Origin: Symbiodinium natans
Taxonomy: Eukaryota; Sar; Dinophyceae; Suessiales; Symbiodiniaceae
NCBI GenBank assembly: GCA_905221605.1
Contig: CAJNDS010002558.1
Span: 139,001-203,000, forward strand
DNA length: 64,000 nucleotides
Reading direction: 5' to 3'
The position numbers and the translations under genes are program-made. The notes beneath the pieces were generated by a model, which worked only from the letters and a program-made list of their open reading frames with translations, ran no database searches and was not told the origin of the DNA. Within the stretch, counting starts at the first letter, position 1; the number at the start of each line of letters is the position of its first letter. Below are positions 22,737-33,694 of the stretch, one piece after another.

Positions 22737-23879
22737 TCAAGAGACGTACACGATGTGTGTAGTGCTTCCACCAACGTAGTCCAGCAGCTGGTTCGGGCAA
22801 TTCGGACATTTTCGATAAGGTGCCCGCGGAATATGATCGCTGCAAATCCAAGACAAGCACAGCGGACACGTTGACCACTGCGGTCGGGCCAATGTGTAAT
22901 CCCGCTCACACAACGCACATGTGATGCGGGCGTCCACTTGCGCTGCAGAAGGCAGCGGATGGAAAGAAGCATCGTTTGGCTGCGTGCGACCATTCGTAAA
23001 AATCCACACGAAGACTTGCGCCAGGGGGGCCACTGATTCGTAACCTTGCACTGAAACTCTGGCGCGAGATATGCCGACGTTGTCTATGCATAGCTCGAAT
23101 ATTCGCTGATTCCAAGTGATCTCAAACAAATGCTTGTGGTTTGGACGCAGACTGATGCTTCGACCATTGTGTGGCACAGGAGGAACATTCAGAAGGCTCA
23201 GAGAAATATTACAGTCATCTGTGAAAACGTTGTCGATTCTGCAGTATGCAGTTTTGCGATCTCGCCATTGTTGAACTCCGACATACACGGACCGCGCAGT
23301 CTCTGGCAAAGACAGCTGGAAAGACGCGCATCCCATCAGAGGGCCCGACGACTGAAAACCCGCGATGTTCTCGGCGTGAAGAAAGTGAGGAACAATTTCG
23401 TGTTGCCACTGAAGCAGAAAGCGTGGAGGAAACACATGCAACATAGCAAGATGACGAACGTTCAGTATCACGCGCGCTGCCGCACAATAAGCTGCCATCA
23501 TTGCACGCGCCTTGCGTGGATCATCAAATTCAGGAACATCTAAAGTCACGGTGCGCCTTCGCCAGAGTTCGCGACTCCGCACAGCTGCAAGCAATCGCTT
23601 GCAGGTGCCAGCCAGACTCTTCAAGTATTCATAAGAAAAGAAATACGTTGCAAGTGTCTGCGTCACATCCGCTGGAAGAGCACCGCCTTCATAATCGCCT
23701 CGAAAAAAACAGAATGAATCACAAATATTAATGTTTTAAGTAATATAAAAGTATAATAAGTGTATGTCAGGTGCATCTGCAGTCAGAAGTGCTGCGTTCG
23801 TGATCTGCTGGTTTGCGAAGTTGCCAATTCCCTGGAGAAGTTGTGGAAGTCGCAGAAATATCCTGTCCAAGAAATACAT
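22737..23879 (-). CDS. F-box-like / cross-brace zinc-finger protein, paralogue A
   Basis: The main exon runs 23698-22737 (about 320 codons), after a poly-T acceptor TTTTTTTTCGAG. A possible first exon starts at the ATG at 23879 (MYFLDRIFLRLPQLLQGIGN), but its donor is not identified. The protein has an F-box-like start (LKSLAGTCKRLL, then LWRR), a middle region with VYVGVQQW and AQVFVWIFTN, and a C-terminal zinc module ITCALCERDY, CPLCLSWICSDH, CPNCPNQLLD. F-boxes normally bind SKP1 to bring targets to ubiquitin ligases, and zinc modules of this spacing are RING-like. It is a close relative of the next gene upstream but ends soon after the zinc module, lacking that gene's C-terminal extension. 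Function beyond a ubiquitin-type role is unknown. Confidence 0.65.
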
Positions 23880-23943
23880 ATTTTCAAGTCGACAGCACAC
23901 TTTCTAGTTCTTTGACTGGTATTTTAGTTATCCTTTCACGCAG

Positions 23944-25569
23944 TCAAGAACGACCGACACACACACGCACACTCAATTTCACTAAATAACACATGGTGCC
24001 GGACGCCTTCGCAAGGTCTGTTGCCAATGGCCGTCGGCTGTTTTTTTCTGCTGCCAGCGCGGACTGCAGCTGCAGGGCGTAATCCAAGGCAACGCGACGC
24101 CACTCTGCAGAAGAAAAGCTTTCATCAGGATCTGGTAGATTGTTTTGCAAGCTTGCGTTAGCCTCGCCCAATCCTGCTGCTTGATCGTGAAGAAAATGAA
24201 AAAGAACTCTATGTTGCCTCTGGTCCAAGAAATCTATGATTGCTCGACCTCTGAACATAAGCTGCTCCCATTGCCTCTTGCTCATGTGGGGCTTGTGATC
24301 TGGATCCGGCAGAAGCTTCACAGCAGAAGGACAGCTGCTGATAAATTGACGGTGTTTCCGCAACACCTTCGCCACCACTCCATGAAATTTGGTTTTCGGT
24401 GCATCTTGCCAGAAGCCTTCCTCGAAGAAAGCACTGGCATCCACGTACGGCGTACTTCCTTCGAAAGTACTCCCCCCAACAAAGTCCAATAGCTGGCTTG
24501 GACAGTTGGGACAGTTGCTCCCAGGTTCCTGCTGAATGTGTTCACTGCAAATCCACGATAAACATATAGGACACACCGACCAAAGTGGCCGAAGAAAGGA
24601 GCCATTTCGCTGACATAATGAGCATGTGATCTTTGCATCCAGCTGTACCATCGAAGGTAAGGGCTTGAAACTCGCCATACTTGGGTGAGTGCGAGAATTT
24701 GTATGGATCCACACGAAAACTTGAGCGAGAGGGGAGGCAACTTCTGCCTCTCCATGCAGCACTCTAGCACGAGTGGTGACAGCCTGATCGATGGATAATT
24801 CGAACATGTGCTGGTTCCAATAAAGATCAAAATGATGCATGAAATTTGGCTGCAACTCGACTCTTCGACCAAGATCTGGCACAGGAGGTATGTCCAGGAT
24901 GCTAACCGAAGCAACGCAATCATCCCTGAAAAGATTGTCGATTCGACAGAACGCTTTCTTGTCAGCCCGCCATTGCCGAACACCCACATAAACGCCTTTC
25001 GCAGTTGCTGGCAAAGACATATCGAACGAAGCACAACCCATCAATGGACCTGAAGACTGAAATCCGAGAATGTCGTGCGTGCCTGTAAACCGATGAACAT
25101 TCTCATGATTCCACTCAAGTAAAAATCGCGGAGGAAAGACGTGTAGCATAGCAAGATGACGAATGTTCATCATCACGATTCCTGCCGCGCAGTAAGCTTC
25201 CATCATTGCACGTGCCTTATGAGGATCGTCGAACTCTGGATCATTCAAAGACACTGTCTGATGTCTCCAAAGCTTCCGGCTCCGGACTTCTGCAAGCATG
25301 TTCCTGCAAGTAGTTGCCAGAGTCTTCAGATACATGAAGGAAAAGAAATAGGCTGGTAATGTGCGCATGACTTCCGCCGGCAGAGCTCCGCCCTCGTAAT
25401 CCACGTTGTCTTGCTCGATGTGACCAGAGGACAATTGACCATGTGTTGCTCGACGCCACCGTCCAGAAATAGTGGTAGAATGCCTTAGCTTGACATGTGT
25501 TTCATCAAATTTTCTTATTAAAAAAGGCAGAAAAGCAAATAGACATTTAGACGTATATGTTGCTGACAT
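23944..25569 (-). CDS. F-box-like / cross-brace zinc-finger protein, paralogue B (541 residues)
   Basis: A single long frame opens at the ATG at 25569. An acceptor-like CACATCGAG just before QDNVDYEGG suggests the first 50 or so residues may be intronic or another exon. F-box-like region at about 61-102 (GALPAEVMRTLPAYFF to RKLWR). Shared middle domain at about 120-310 (GFQSSGPLMGCASF, VYVGVRQWRA, AQVFVWIHTN). Zinc module at about 316-356 with ligands C316, C319, C333, C336, C341, H344, C353 and C356, spaced as in cross-brace fingers. The extension after residue 370 includes a basic-hydrophobic helix (VVAKVLRKHRQFISSC) and is absent from paralogue A. The pair lies head-to-tail, about 65 nt apart at the nearest, indicating tandem duplication. 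A role as an E3-like adaptor is an inference. Confidence 0.7.
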   Translation of the reverse strand: MSATYTSKCLFAFLPFLIRKFDETHVKLRHSTTISGRWRRATHGQLSSGHIEQDNVDYEGGALPAEVMRTLPAYFFSFMYLKTLATTCRNMLAEVRSRKLWRHQTVSLNDPEFDDPHKARAMMEAYCAAGIVMMNIRHLAMLHVFPPRFLLEWNHENVHRFTGTHDILGFQSSGPLMGCASFDMSLPATAKGVYVGVRQWRADKKAFCRIDNLFRDDCVASVSILDIPPVPDLGRRVELQPNFMHHFDLYWNQHMFELSIDQAVTTRARVLHGEAEVASPLAQVFVWIHTNSRTHPSMASFKPLPSMVQLDAKITCSLCQRNGSFLRPLWSVCPICLSWICSEHIQQEPGSNCPNCPSQLLDFVGGSTFEGSTPYVDASAFFEEGFWQDAPKTKFHGVVAKVLRKHRQFISSCPSAVKLLPDPDHKPHMSKRQWEQLMFRGRAIIDFLDQRQHRVLFHFLHDQAAGLGEANASLQNNLPDPDESFSSAEWRRVALDYALQLQSALAAEKNSRRPLATDLAKASGTMCYLVKLSVRVCVGRS

Positions 25570-28500
25570 AGCTGCTGTAAATCTTGAGTTTCACTACTGC
25601 CACTGCAAGCACTCAGCGACGACGGATATTTGCCGCGACGACACCATCTGCAATGTGCAAAAGCTGGAATGACGTTCATGCAATGGCTCATATCTAAGGC
25701 ACAGATCACATCAAACGACGGCCTGCCATCGCCTGAAGAGGACGAGGTGGTAGCGCGATCCGACGACCTTGCTTCAGGAAGGTTTGCGTACTCCAATGGC
25801 ACTCGTAAAAAATTATTAACAATATTCATAGACGAGATATTCATAAGCAAATGACACTGCGCTGTCGGCGAACCAGGATCCAATCTCACGTGGCCTGACG
25901 CTGAAAAAAATTGAAATCATATGTAGAATTACTTGCAAGCTTCGTAAATAACTGTTCTTCTCTGCAGCCTGCGAAGTAGAATGTGCTCGACTTCGCGGAA
26001 CATCATCCATGCATCGAAAACATACTCTGATAAAAAAACAGCTCTCAAAGTTGGACAACACACCCTTCCGCTATGATGTCCTGCGCGTATACCAAGTCTA
26101 TGCACCAAAGGATGACTGGCGGACAACTCCCAAGCTTGCAAGGAAGATCTGCTCGCATCCGTGGTCTGGATGTTGATGCAATGGCACGCTGCACTAGAGA
26201 TCCGTCTGATGATCTTCCAGGATTGATCGATGATCTTCCACTGCAGATGTGGAGCGAATGTAACCTGCTCAAAACCGTGGATAACTGCGCAGCGCGCAGA
26301 AGCCGATGAAATGGATGCCTCGGCTGCAGACGATATTTACATGTTAACGTTTATTTTAATTCACTGACGTCAGGAGAACAAGAGCAGAAGCCTCGCTCGA
26401 AATCGATGCCTCTTTTGAATTTTGGGATGTCGGGAAGTCCTCAGAATCAGAAACTCGCGTTAAGGAGATTCATACATGCTGTTCACGTAGACATGAGGTC
26501 CTTGTTGTCCGTGACTCGCATCTCTTCGTATCCGGCATGCGTTGCCGTCGATTCTGACAAGAAAGCCTTGCCGATGAAACAATGTTCTGGGCACGTCTTG
26601 AAAATTCGACTTGGTAAGACACACATCAAAGTCCTCTGCGAAGCCAGGTAAATCGAGAACATCGCGAAGGGTATATGGAGGTCGTTCTCGAGGCACTTCT
26701 CCACGGTACTGGATAAGATCCGAATGAAGCATCTTCTTCATCCAGGGCCTACCAATAATAGCGAATCAAGCCCTGTATACTTTTTTAGACACGAAAAAAA
26801 GTAGCTGCTGGTAGTAGACTCTAAGCCGGCGCCATAAACGTCCTCCTTCTCCAAGCAAGAATCAGATTGCCAAGTGTCACTCAGGTCAGCGTCCTGCCAG
26901 TATACATTAACTCAACTCTTACAGTACTTGTTCATGCGTAGCAACTCCTCGACCCGGAGCAGTTTTTCGGCTCGCTCAAGATCGATATAGTGAATTTTGG
27001 ACACGGGCGACGTGAAGATCACTGCCTTTTCAGCCCAAATGTTTCAGAAAAACTGCCTTTCATGACGATGTTTTCTACTGCGGCGCCTTGCTTCCTCTTG
27101 TGACGACAGCGGGTTCCCACGTGTGTCGGCGTTTGCCAAAGTTGATAAACCACCCATCTTCGTCTAACCGCAAGGCCACGAAATGATGGTTGAAACACAG
27201 GATGTACTGCCCAGGCATCAGATCTCCGCTCGCACGAACCAGTCTTTTCCTCGGCTTCTTTTATTGACTTCGTAGGCTACTTGTACGCACTCGCAAATTG
27301 TCACACTGATATTTTTTATATATACTTTTATGTGTAGCAGATTCTGGAAAGGCAGCAGCATCTCGTTGCCGTCAGCAAATGCTCGCAGTGGGCCATCGCG
27401 GTCATAGCCAATTTTATAGCCATGAGCTCGTAGACTGTCGATGAGGCACACGTCTCGAAAGATTCGCAGGCCTTCTGATAGTTCTTGTGAGTGTGTGTGT
27501 GTGTGTGTTTTTATACTATGGCAGTTGTGTGAACAACATAAACTGATGCCTGGGGTCTCTTGCTTGCCTATATTCGAGGCCGCTGCTCCTCACACAGTTC
27601 ATGAAGCATTTTGATTCGCAAAAAAAACAATCAAATGTTCATCTCTCGCCTCTCCGAGACTTCTTGGCCACACCTGTGCGGATCTTGAACGAGTTGCGTC
27701 CTTTCAAGAGCACGCACGGCTCGCGTGCCAACTTTACTCTTTCTACATTTGTCTTCGTCAAGACAAAAAGGCCTCGGCGAGCAAAACCTCTGAACCAAGC
27801 ATTTCTTGGTATTCGTGCCCACGATGGATTATCCTTTGGAACGCAATGCGTTTTTTTTTTACATGACCGGAGTCAGTGTAACCATATGCCGAAAACGACC
27901 TCAGCAACAGATATCTGGCTCGTGGAACATCTGCGCATGAGAATTTTCTTCACCATCTCGTCACCTGAGTATGACATCTTCAACAGCAGGATTGACTTCT
28001 GCACTCAGCCCAAGCAACATATGTTCTCGTAGAAGAACTCAGCACCGTTGATGAACTGCTTGGCGCAAAAGCCGCACGCACCTTGTTGTCTACGTCAGAA
28101 AACGCACATTTCTTCTGAATTCCAGCCACTACGCTTGAGGAAGCGACGCTTTGAAAACGTCATCCAGGGTTCAAACATCGGATCGTTGATGTCGAGCTTG
28201 TAGACGAACCTGCAGTGCGGTTGTGTGTAGACAACTTATATATAAATGTATAAAAAAATATTCACGAAAAGCTAAGCGTCTAACCGCCAAGTCTTCCAAC
28301 GGAATTCCGAAGCTGCATTTCTCCTGACTTTATCACGCCTTTCTGTTTGTATGTGAATAAAACGCGTCTGAGTTCGAAGCTCAAGGCGAATCAGTCTGGT
28401 GACGGTGTCGGTTGTCTCCGTGAGCGAGTCTTGCCTAAGTTATAATTTAATTGATTCGGTTTATGATTAGTGTAGTTTTTAGTAAAAGAACAACTGAGCA

Positions 28501-29191
28501 GCAGACTCAATCTTCTGAGTTTGCACTAACTGCTGTGTCCTTCGCATAAGAAACCACTATGAAGTATCGTGCATGTACGTGGATGCACCTGCGCAGCGAA
28601 AAAAAAATAGCGCGCCTCGTCAATCGGCCATTCGAGTTCACGTACCCTGGTTCTATAGACGTACTCGCACAGGTTCGTCAGAAATTGTTACGAGAAATCC
28701 CCTCGCGTGTGTACGCTTGACGAAGTCCAAGGCCGCAGCATTTGCTTTTCTTCTGCAGGCGCGCTGCCTTTGGCTTCCTCGGCAAATTTCCATAGCTAAC
28801 GCGACAACTACTTCTGTAAGTCCTCTGCGTGAACCCAGGTCACTCGAGACATTGGGACGGCCCTTGTTCGAGAAGCCTGCACGTTCATGAAAGCAGTCGT
28901 CAGCATTTAAAAAATCGAGACAGTATCACTCAGTCAGCAGCTGCTCCAGAAACTGCGTCGGCGTGATTACGTCGTCGCTCGACCTGGGCACTTGTATTTT
29001 GCTGACATTATTTTTCTGTGATACAGTGATTAAAGGCTTTGACAGGTCGCTGCGCCAGCGGGGGACGCGAATGCCTCGGACGTACAAAGAACAATCGCTA
29101 CTTTAAAGAACTGTATGGTTGCCAAGAAGTCGCGTGAGGACGACCTGTTGCTCTTCGCCGTCTTGTCGGCGTCGAGCCTCATGTATGTGTA

Positions 29192-29228
<37 letters not shown>

Positions 29229-30537
29229 AAAAAATGATATGTTATATATTGCTCGTAGCGGACATATCCAGACAAGCAAGAAACCCCACGTCGTCGTCAT
29301 CATCCAGGAACCACTTGCACTGAGAAAAACGAATCATACAGGACCTCAGCGCAGGTTTTAAGAAAGATAACAACAAACAAGATACCCGACGCTGAGCCGC
29401 AAACGACCTGCAAGAGATTGTTCTTCGGGCGCTGGAACCGCTTTGATTTTTGTTTTCTTCGCTCAAGCCGAAACTGATGCATTTCAAGCCTCATGCACTA
29501 TACGCTAAAACAAAACCGTTAGACCACATGCATTATCTTTATAGACTTGCATGTCTCTCCAACACAAATATTCAGCCAGCAATGGAGATAGCCTGCATTT
29601 GTGCAGCAAGCTGTTTTTTCTCGACGAGAAAAGGCGCTGCAAGCGAAAGGGTGAAAACATTCAACTTGATAAGAAACCAAGACTAGGGGCTAGGGGCAGT
29701 TCAGACTTAAGGCTTTTGGTTTACCTATATCCTCCACAAGGACCAAGCGTGTAAAAATACTCTGCAAGGTCAGTGCCGCTTTCAAATAGTCCAGGCTTCT
29801 CACAGTTCAAGAGAAAGCGGAATTCCTGTCGCGCATCAATTCTTTACGGACCTTTAGCAGAAAAAGCATCACAACGAGGTTATCCCTTCAGTGCTGCCGT
29901 GCTGGGCTGTCCTCACGTCAGCGTCTCAGATTGCTCGACCTGAGCATTCATTTCTGTGAGAAGACTTCACTATCGCTATACGTATGACGACATATAAATA
30001 AGACAGGCTGCGTTGAATGAAGAAGCGTACTGCCATTGAGCAATAGGCAGTCTCCGCACACGAACCTCATGGCAATCTTGCAGACGTGCCTTGCTACGAA
30101 ACCTGTGAGAGCAAGAACATTGAATACAAGATGAGCTCGCATCGCAGGCTGGGCAAAATAACTTCTGCCCGGCGCGCCCTGGTCAAAGCAAGAACACTGG
30201 AGCATGATATGGGTTTAGTTTTTTAACACTGCTTCTATTAAGCCTGCAGGCGGCCCTGCGAACGCTGCACATGGTGGCCGCACCAGTCACACTCTGTGAG
30301 AGGATCGCGCCAATTCTTGTTGTGCCTTAAACACGTCCATATCTATAAGACTCAGTGAGTGAAAAAATAAGAGCATCGCCACAAGTCCTTATCGTAGCGG
30401 TAGGAGTGCACCGTGGTCACCTGATAAAAAAAAAAAACAAGAAATAAGTCTTGAACTACGAATACGCTGGCCTTGATCGTACTGAAACTGAGCTTCTTCT
30501 TCTTGGTCGGCTTCACGATCAATATGGGTTTGACCTT
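25560..30537 (-). CDS. Gene of about 29 exons with very small introns and a possible cysteine-peptidase segment
   Basis: Exons whose phases agree: 29841-29725, 29636-29547, 29489-29408, 29319-29264, 29177-29102; 28876-28665, 28588-; -28285, 28209-28106, 28081-; -27883, 27833-27765, 27738-; 27588-27517, 27483-27326, 27257-; 26893-26781, 26748-26487, 26439-26365, 26318-25933, 25900-25821, 25801-25560. Less certain ones are 30537-30460, 30342-30244, 30196-30103, 29074-28930 and about 27037-26929. Introns run from 88 nt down to 32, 26, 24 and perhaps 19 nt. A zinc-knuckle-like part reads IWTCLRHNKNWRDP then ECDWCGHH. Later come LLNCEKPGLFESGTDLAEYF, an acidic FLDDDDDVGF, and WRFVYKLDINDPMFEPWMTF. 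VCLIDSLRAHGYKIGYD then ILCFNHHFVALRLDEDGWF has the Cys...His layout of papain-fold peptidases. No ATG is fixed, so it could be two genes. Family not recognised. Confidence 0.5.
27045..27588 (-). CDS. Peptidase-like segment of the many-exon gene
   Basis: Three exons (27588-27517, 27483-27326, 27257 to about 27080) join in phase through a 33 nt intron containing a CA repeat and a 68 nt intron starting GTATATATAAAA. The product runs SNIGKQETPGISLCCSHNCH, then FRDVCLIDSLRAHGYKIGYD, then PGQYILCFNHHFVALRLDED, then GWFINFGKRRHTWEPAVVT. A cysteine at a helix start, a histidine before a hydrophobic strand and a following DGW strand match the OTU/C39/papain layout. The catalytic assignment is inference. 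Confidence 0.45.
27484..27516 (-). other. 33 nt intron made largely of a CA microsatellite
   Basis: On the minus strand GTATAAAA leads into about ten CA dinucleotides and then CTCACAAG|AA. The flanking exons join in phase. A second intron of this gene (29263-29178) likewise carries a CA repeat just before its acceptor. Confidence 0.5.
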
Positions 30538-30639
30538 CTACAGAAATGCACTAAATTTTATTGAATTAATACATTGGCATTGCTTGTGGCGTTGAGACAG
30601 CCTATGTATAGATTGGCAAATATGCGTACTTAATCTTTG

Positions 30640-31010
30640 TAGAACCACCTAGGCGCATATGGCCTGCTCTTGCTTCTTCTGTTCCTCCTGCTGCCGCATT
30701 CGCTCTTGGAATTCCTTAATCGCACAATGCGAACATGCAGCTTCGCACTTATTGAGAAAAAAGTAAGAGCGGAGCCATGGCACGTTTCCCCTTGTTCCAT
30801 CTCGTGTGCGGCGACTCGTGGTTCTTCTTGTTCTTGTTGTTTTTCTTGTTCTTCTTGCTCTTTCCCATGTCGCCTCGAAGCAGACAGCTAAATAGCAAGA
30901 TTTAGCCCTTGTCCTCTTTAAAAAAAAAGAACTGGCCTGAGGCGCGCAAATCGCAACAAGTAAGCTGTGTGAGACACTACTTGAGCAAAACGAATCTTCA
31001 AGCATGCATT
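30640..31010 (-). CDS. Coding-like exon(s), Lys/Gln/Glu-rich
   Basis: After CTGCTTCGAG (about 30880) an AAG/AAC-rich stretch is open in all three frames. One frame starts with ATG (MGKSKKNKKNNKNKKN), another is Gln/Glu-rich (EQEEQEKQQEQEEPR). A later part reads LNKCEAACSHCAIKEFQERM then QQEEQKKQEQ. A 36 nt intron (GTGCCA to TCAATAAG) would join one pair of frames. This may be the start of the many-exon gene just downstream. The correct frame is not settled. Confidence 0.3.
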
Positions 31011-31890
31011 TCCACGTGACATGAACTCGCTTCTCTTGACACAGCTAAAGATACAAGCAAGACAAGCAATGATTTAGCATGTGCTTTCAGTCTCTGAGCG
31101 CCTGTAACTTTCCCTCTGCGTTTGCCACTCGGCAAACGTATCGCAAGGCAATCAATTATCTAGGATCACATGTTTTCCCGATGTTGCGCGTTTCTGGCTG
31201 GCGTTGGGAATTCATAATCTCAGAAACTTATAATGGACCCCTGAGTCTGATTTCGTTTCGAGCGGCGTTCTACATACTGCGCCCTAGGAATACTAGAGGC
31301 TGGCCACCGGTATGTCTCAAACCAGCGAAGGAAAAATGCAGAGTGTTGCTTTTATCTCGCTAGTGATCGTGCGCCACTACTAGATTTTGCGTGAAACACT
31401 AGGACCATCAGGTTCATGGTGTTCGGTCACAGATCACCGCGCACTGTGCGGGGATTAAGTTCCGCTGATAGTTTGAGACTTAAGTGTGTGAGCTCCACTG
31501 CGAAGCCGGCAAGCCTCGGACGTAATAACAAAAACCACCTTTATGGAAAGTAAGCAGTTGGCTTGAGTTTAGGGCTAAACATCAACAAGAACAGGCTTGG
31601 GTGGCTTCGCCGCCTGGGACGGCGTGGGGTGGGAGAAAAGTATTAGATGGCTTTCACAATTGGGCTAAAGCTGCTCTTCGTGACTCACGAAGCTTTTGAG
31701 TTTGTCACAAAGCCTAACCTTCACAGATCTACGCCAAGCATAAACGAACAAAAAACAGTGACGCAACCCTTAATTAAAAAAAATCTACACACATCGTGTA
31801 GAGCTTTTGGATTATGACATACTAACAAGATTTTGATACACATAGAACATAATGCAAAACACCTATTAAACGTAAACATCAAAGAAAATA
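31011..31890. other. AT-rich spacer between the gene island and the satellite
   Basis: No splice-bounded coding was found. A 94-codon plus-strand frame at 31079-31363 has ordinary composition but no supporting features. Confidence 0.35.
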
Positions 31891-33120
31891 AGTTTGACAC
31901 AAGTGGTGTAGGGATTTCTTGGGTTTTTATTATAAGAAGTATTATAAAAATAATGAATATAAACATGTTTGACACATGTGGTGTAGGGATTTCCAGGGTT
32001 TATATTTGCAAGCAGTATTCAAAAAAGAATAAACATACGAAACAGACCTGCAAAACATTGAGCAAAAACGAGCGAACACAGTAAAGCAACAAAAAAAAAC
32101 GCAAAAATCAAGTTTGACACATATGGTGTATTGATTTTGCCTGGGTTTGGATTTCTATGAATTCTTAAAAAGACGTTCATACATATAAAACGTAATGCAA
32201 AACACCGAGGAGAAGCAACCAGACACCAAAAAACAGCAAGCCAACAACAAAAACACGTTTGACACATATGGTGTAGGGATTTCTTGGGTTTATATTTGCA
32301 AGCAGTATTCAAAAAAATAAACATACAAAACAGACCTGCAAAACATTAAGCAAAAACGAGCGAACACAGTAAAGCAACAAAAAAACGCAAAAATCAAGTT
32401 TGACACATATGGTGTATTGATTTTGTATCGGTTTGGATTTCTATGAATTCTTAAAAAGACGTCCATACATATAAAACGTAATGCAAAACACCGAGTAGAA
32501 GTAACCAGACACCAAAAAACAGCAAGCCAACAACAAAAACATGTTTGACACATGTGGTGTAGGGATTTCCAGGGTTTATATTTGCAAGCAGTATTCAAAA
32601 AAGAATAAACATACAAAACAAACCTGCAAAACATTGAGCAAAACCGAGCGAACACAGTAAAGCAACAAAAAAACGCAAAAATCAAGTTTGACACATATGG
32701 TGTATTGATTTTGTATCGGTTTGGATTTCTATGAATTCTTAAAAAGACGTTCACATATATAAAACGTAATGCAAAACACCGAGTAGAAGTAACCAGACAC
32801 CAAAAAAAACAGCAAGCCAACAACAAAAACATGTTTGACAGCTATGGTGTAGGGATTTCTTGGGTTTATATTTGCAATCAGTATTAAAAAAAAACAAACA
32901 TACCAAACAGACCTGCAAAACATTGAGCAAAAACGAGCGAACACAGTAAAGCAACAAAAAAAACGCAAAAATCAAGTTTGACACATATGGTGTATTGATT
33001 TTGTCTGGGTTTGGATTTCTATGAATTCTTAAAAAGACGTTCATACATATAAAACGTAATGCAAAACAACGAGTAAACGTAACCAGAAACAAAAAAAGAA
33101 GCAAAGCGAACACTAAACTC
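31891..33120. repeat. 144 bp satellite with alternating monomer types (about 290 bp higher-order unit)
   Basis: Monomers start with TTTGACACATRTGGTGTA at about 31968, 32113, 32259, 32399, 32543, 32687, 32833 and 32977 (a partial one at 31893), spaced 140-146 bp. Type A continues GGGATTTCYWGGGTTTATAT. Type B continues TTGATTTTGTMTSGGTTTGG. A and B alternate and share a weaker common skeleton. The DNA is about one-third GC. Long minus-strand frames through it only reflect the repeat lacking stops in that frame. Confidence 0.92.
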
Positions 33121-33425
33121 ATTCTTTATATCCTTTAATTTTCGCTTTAGATTTCCAAGCTTTTTGACACACTTTTTGTCTGTTAAGCTCAATGAGCTGA
33201 GACTTTTAAATCTACTTTAAGACCAGAAACTGCTAATGCCAGCGGCGTCAACGTAATTACAGGAACACACGGCGCTACATGACTGTGCTGGTGCTTCTGT
33301 CCATAGACAAACACAAAAAAAAGGTTAAAAAAACAGTAGAAGCATGCGCAAACAATGTGCTGAACATGGTTTATCTGCTTCACTTGCTGTCATAACCTGG
33401 CATCAACGAAGTAATGCAAAAAATG
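33121..33425. other. AT-rich spacer after the satellite
   Basis: It begins with a last diverged TTTTTGACAC motif (about 33162). No gene or repeat of note otherwise. Confidence 0.35.
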
Positions 33426-33447
33426 CAGAATAAATGAGACAACAGTG

Positions 33448-33602
33448 GACCGATAACAGTACCACCGCGTCGCATGTGGAGTGGGCGAGAGAACAATACA
33501 CAAACAGAGAAGGGGGGAGACGGTGGACCGATAGCAGTACCACCGTGTTCAGGGACCGATATCAGTACCCCGCTTTCCCGGCGGCCGATAGCAGCACGCC
33601 GG
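33448..33602 (+). repeat. Spaced repeats of GGACCGATAGCAGTACC
   Basis: Four copies, GGACCGATAACAGTACCACC, GGACCGATAGCAGTACCACC, GGACCGATATCAGTACCCC and GGCCGATAGCAGCACGCC, occur in about 150 bp. Some are preceded by GTGGGCGAGAG-like DNA. Function unknown. Confidence 0.7.
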
Positions 33603-33694
33603 GTTGAGATAACACTGGTTTCACTGTAAGCTCCGCGCCCGTGACGATGCGATGCAAGATCAGTTCACACCTGTGCATAATCTATTATCCCGAA

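Noticed and set aside
27601-28032. A 143-codon plus-strand open frame
   Set aside because: The opposite strand carries exons that join in phase through three splice sites in the same interval; the plus frame is their shadow.
28573-28890. A 105-codon plus-strand open frame
   Set aside because: The minus strand reads a better protein-like exon (28876-28665) with a poly-T acceptor and in-phase joins.
13500-31900. Terminal inverted repeats bounding the whole gene island as one giant transposon
   Set aside because: I compared the edges by eye and found no matching ends or target duplication, so the boundaries of the element are left open.
32290-32832. Large minus-strand membrane-like open frame
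   Set aside because: It lies wholly within the 144 bp satellite and repeats with it.
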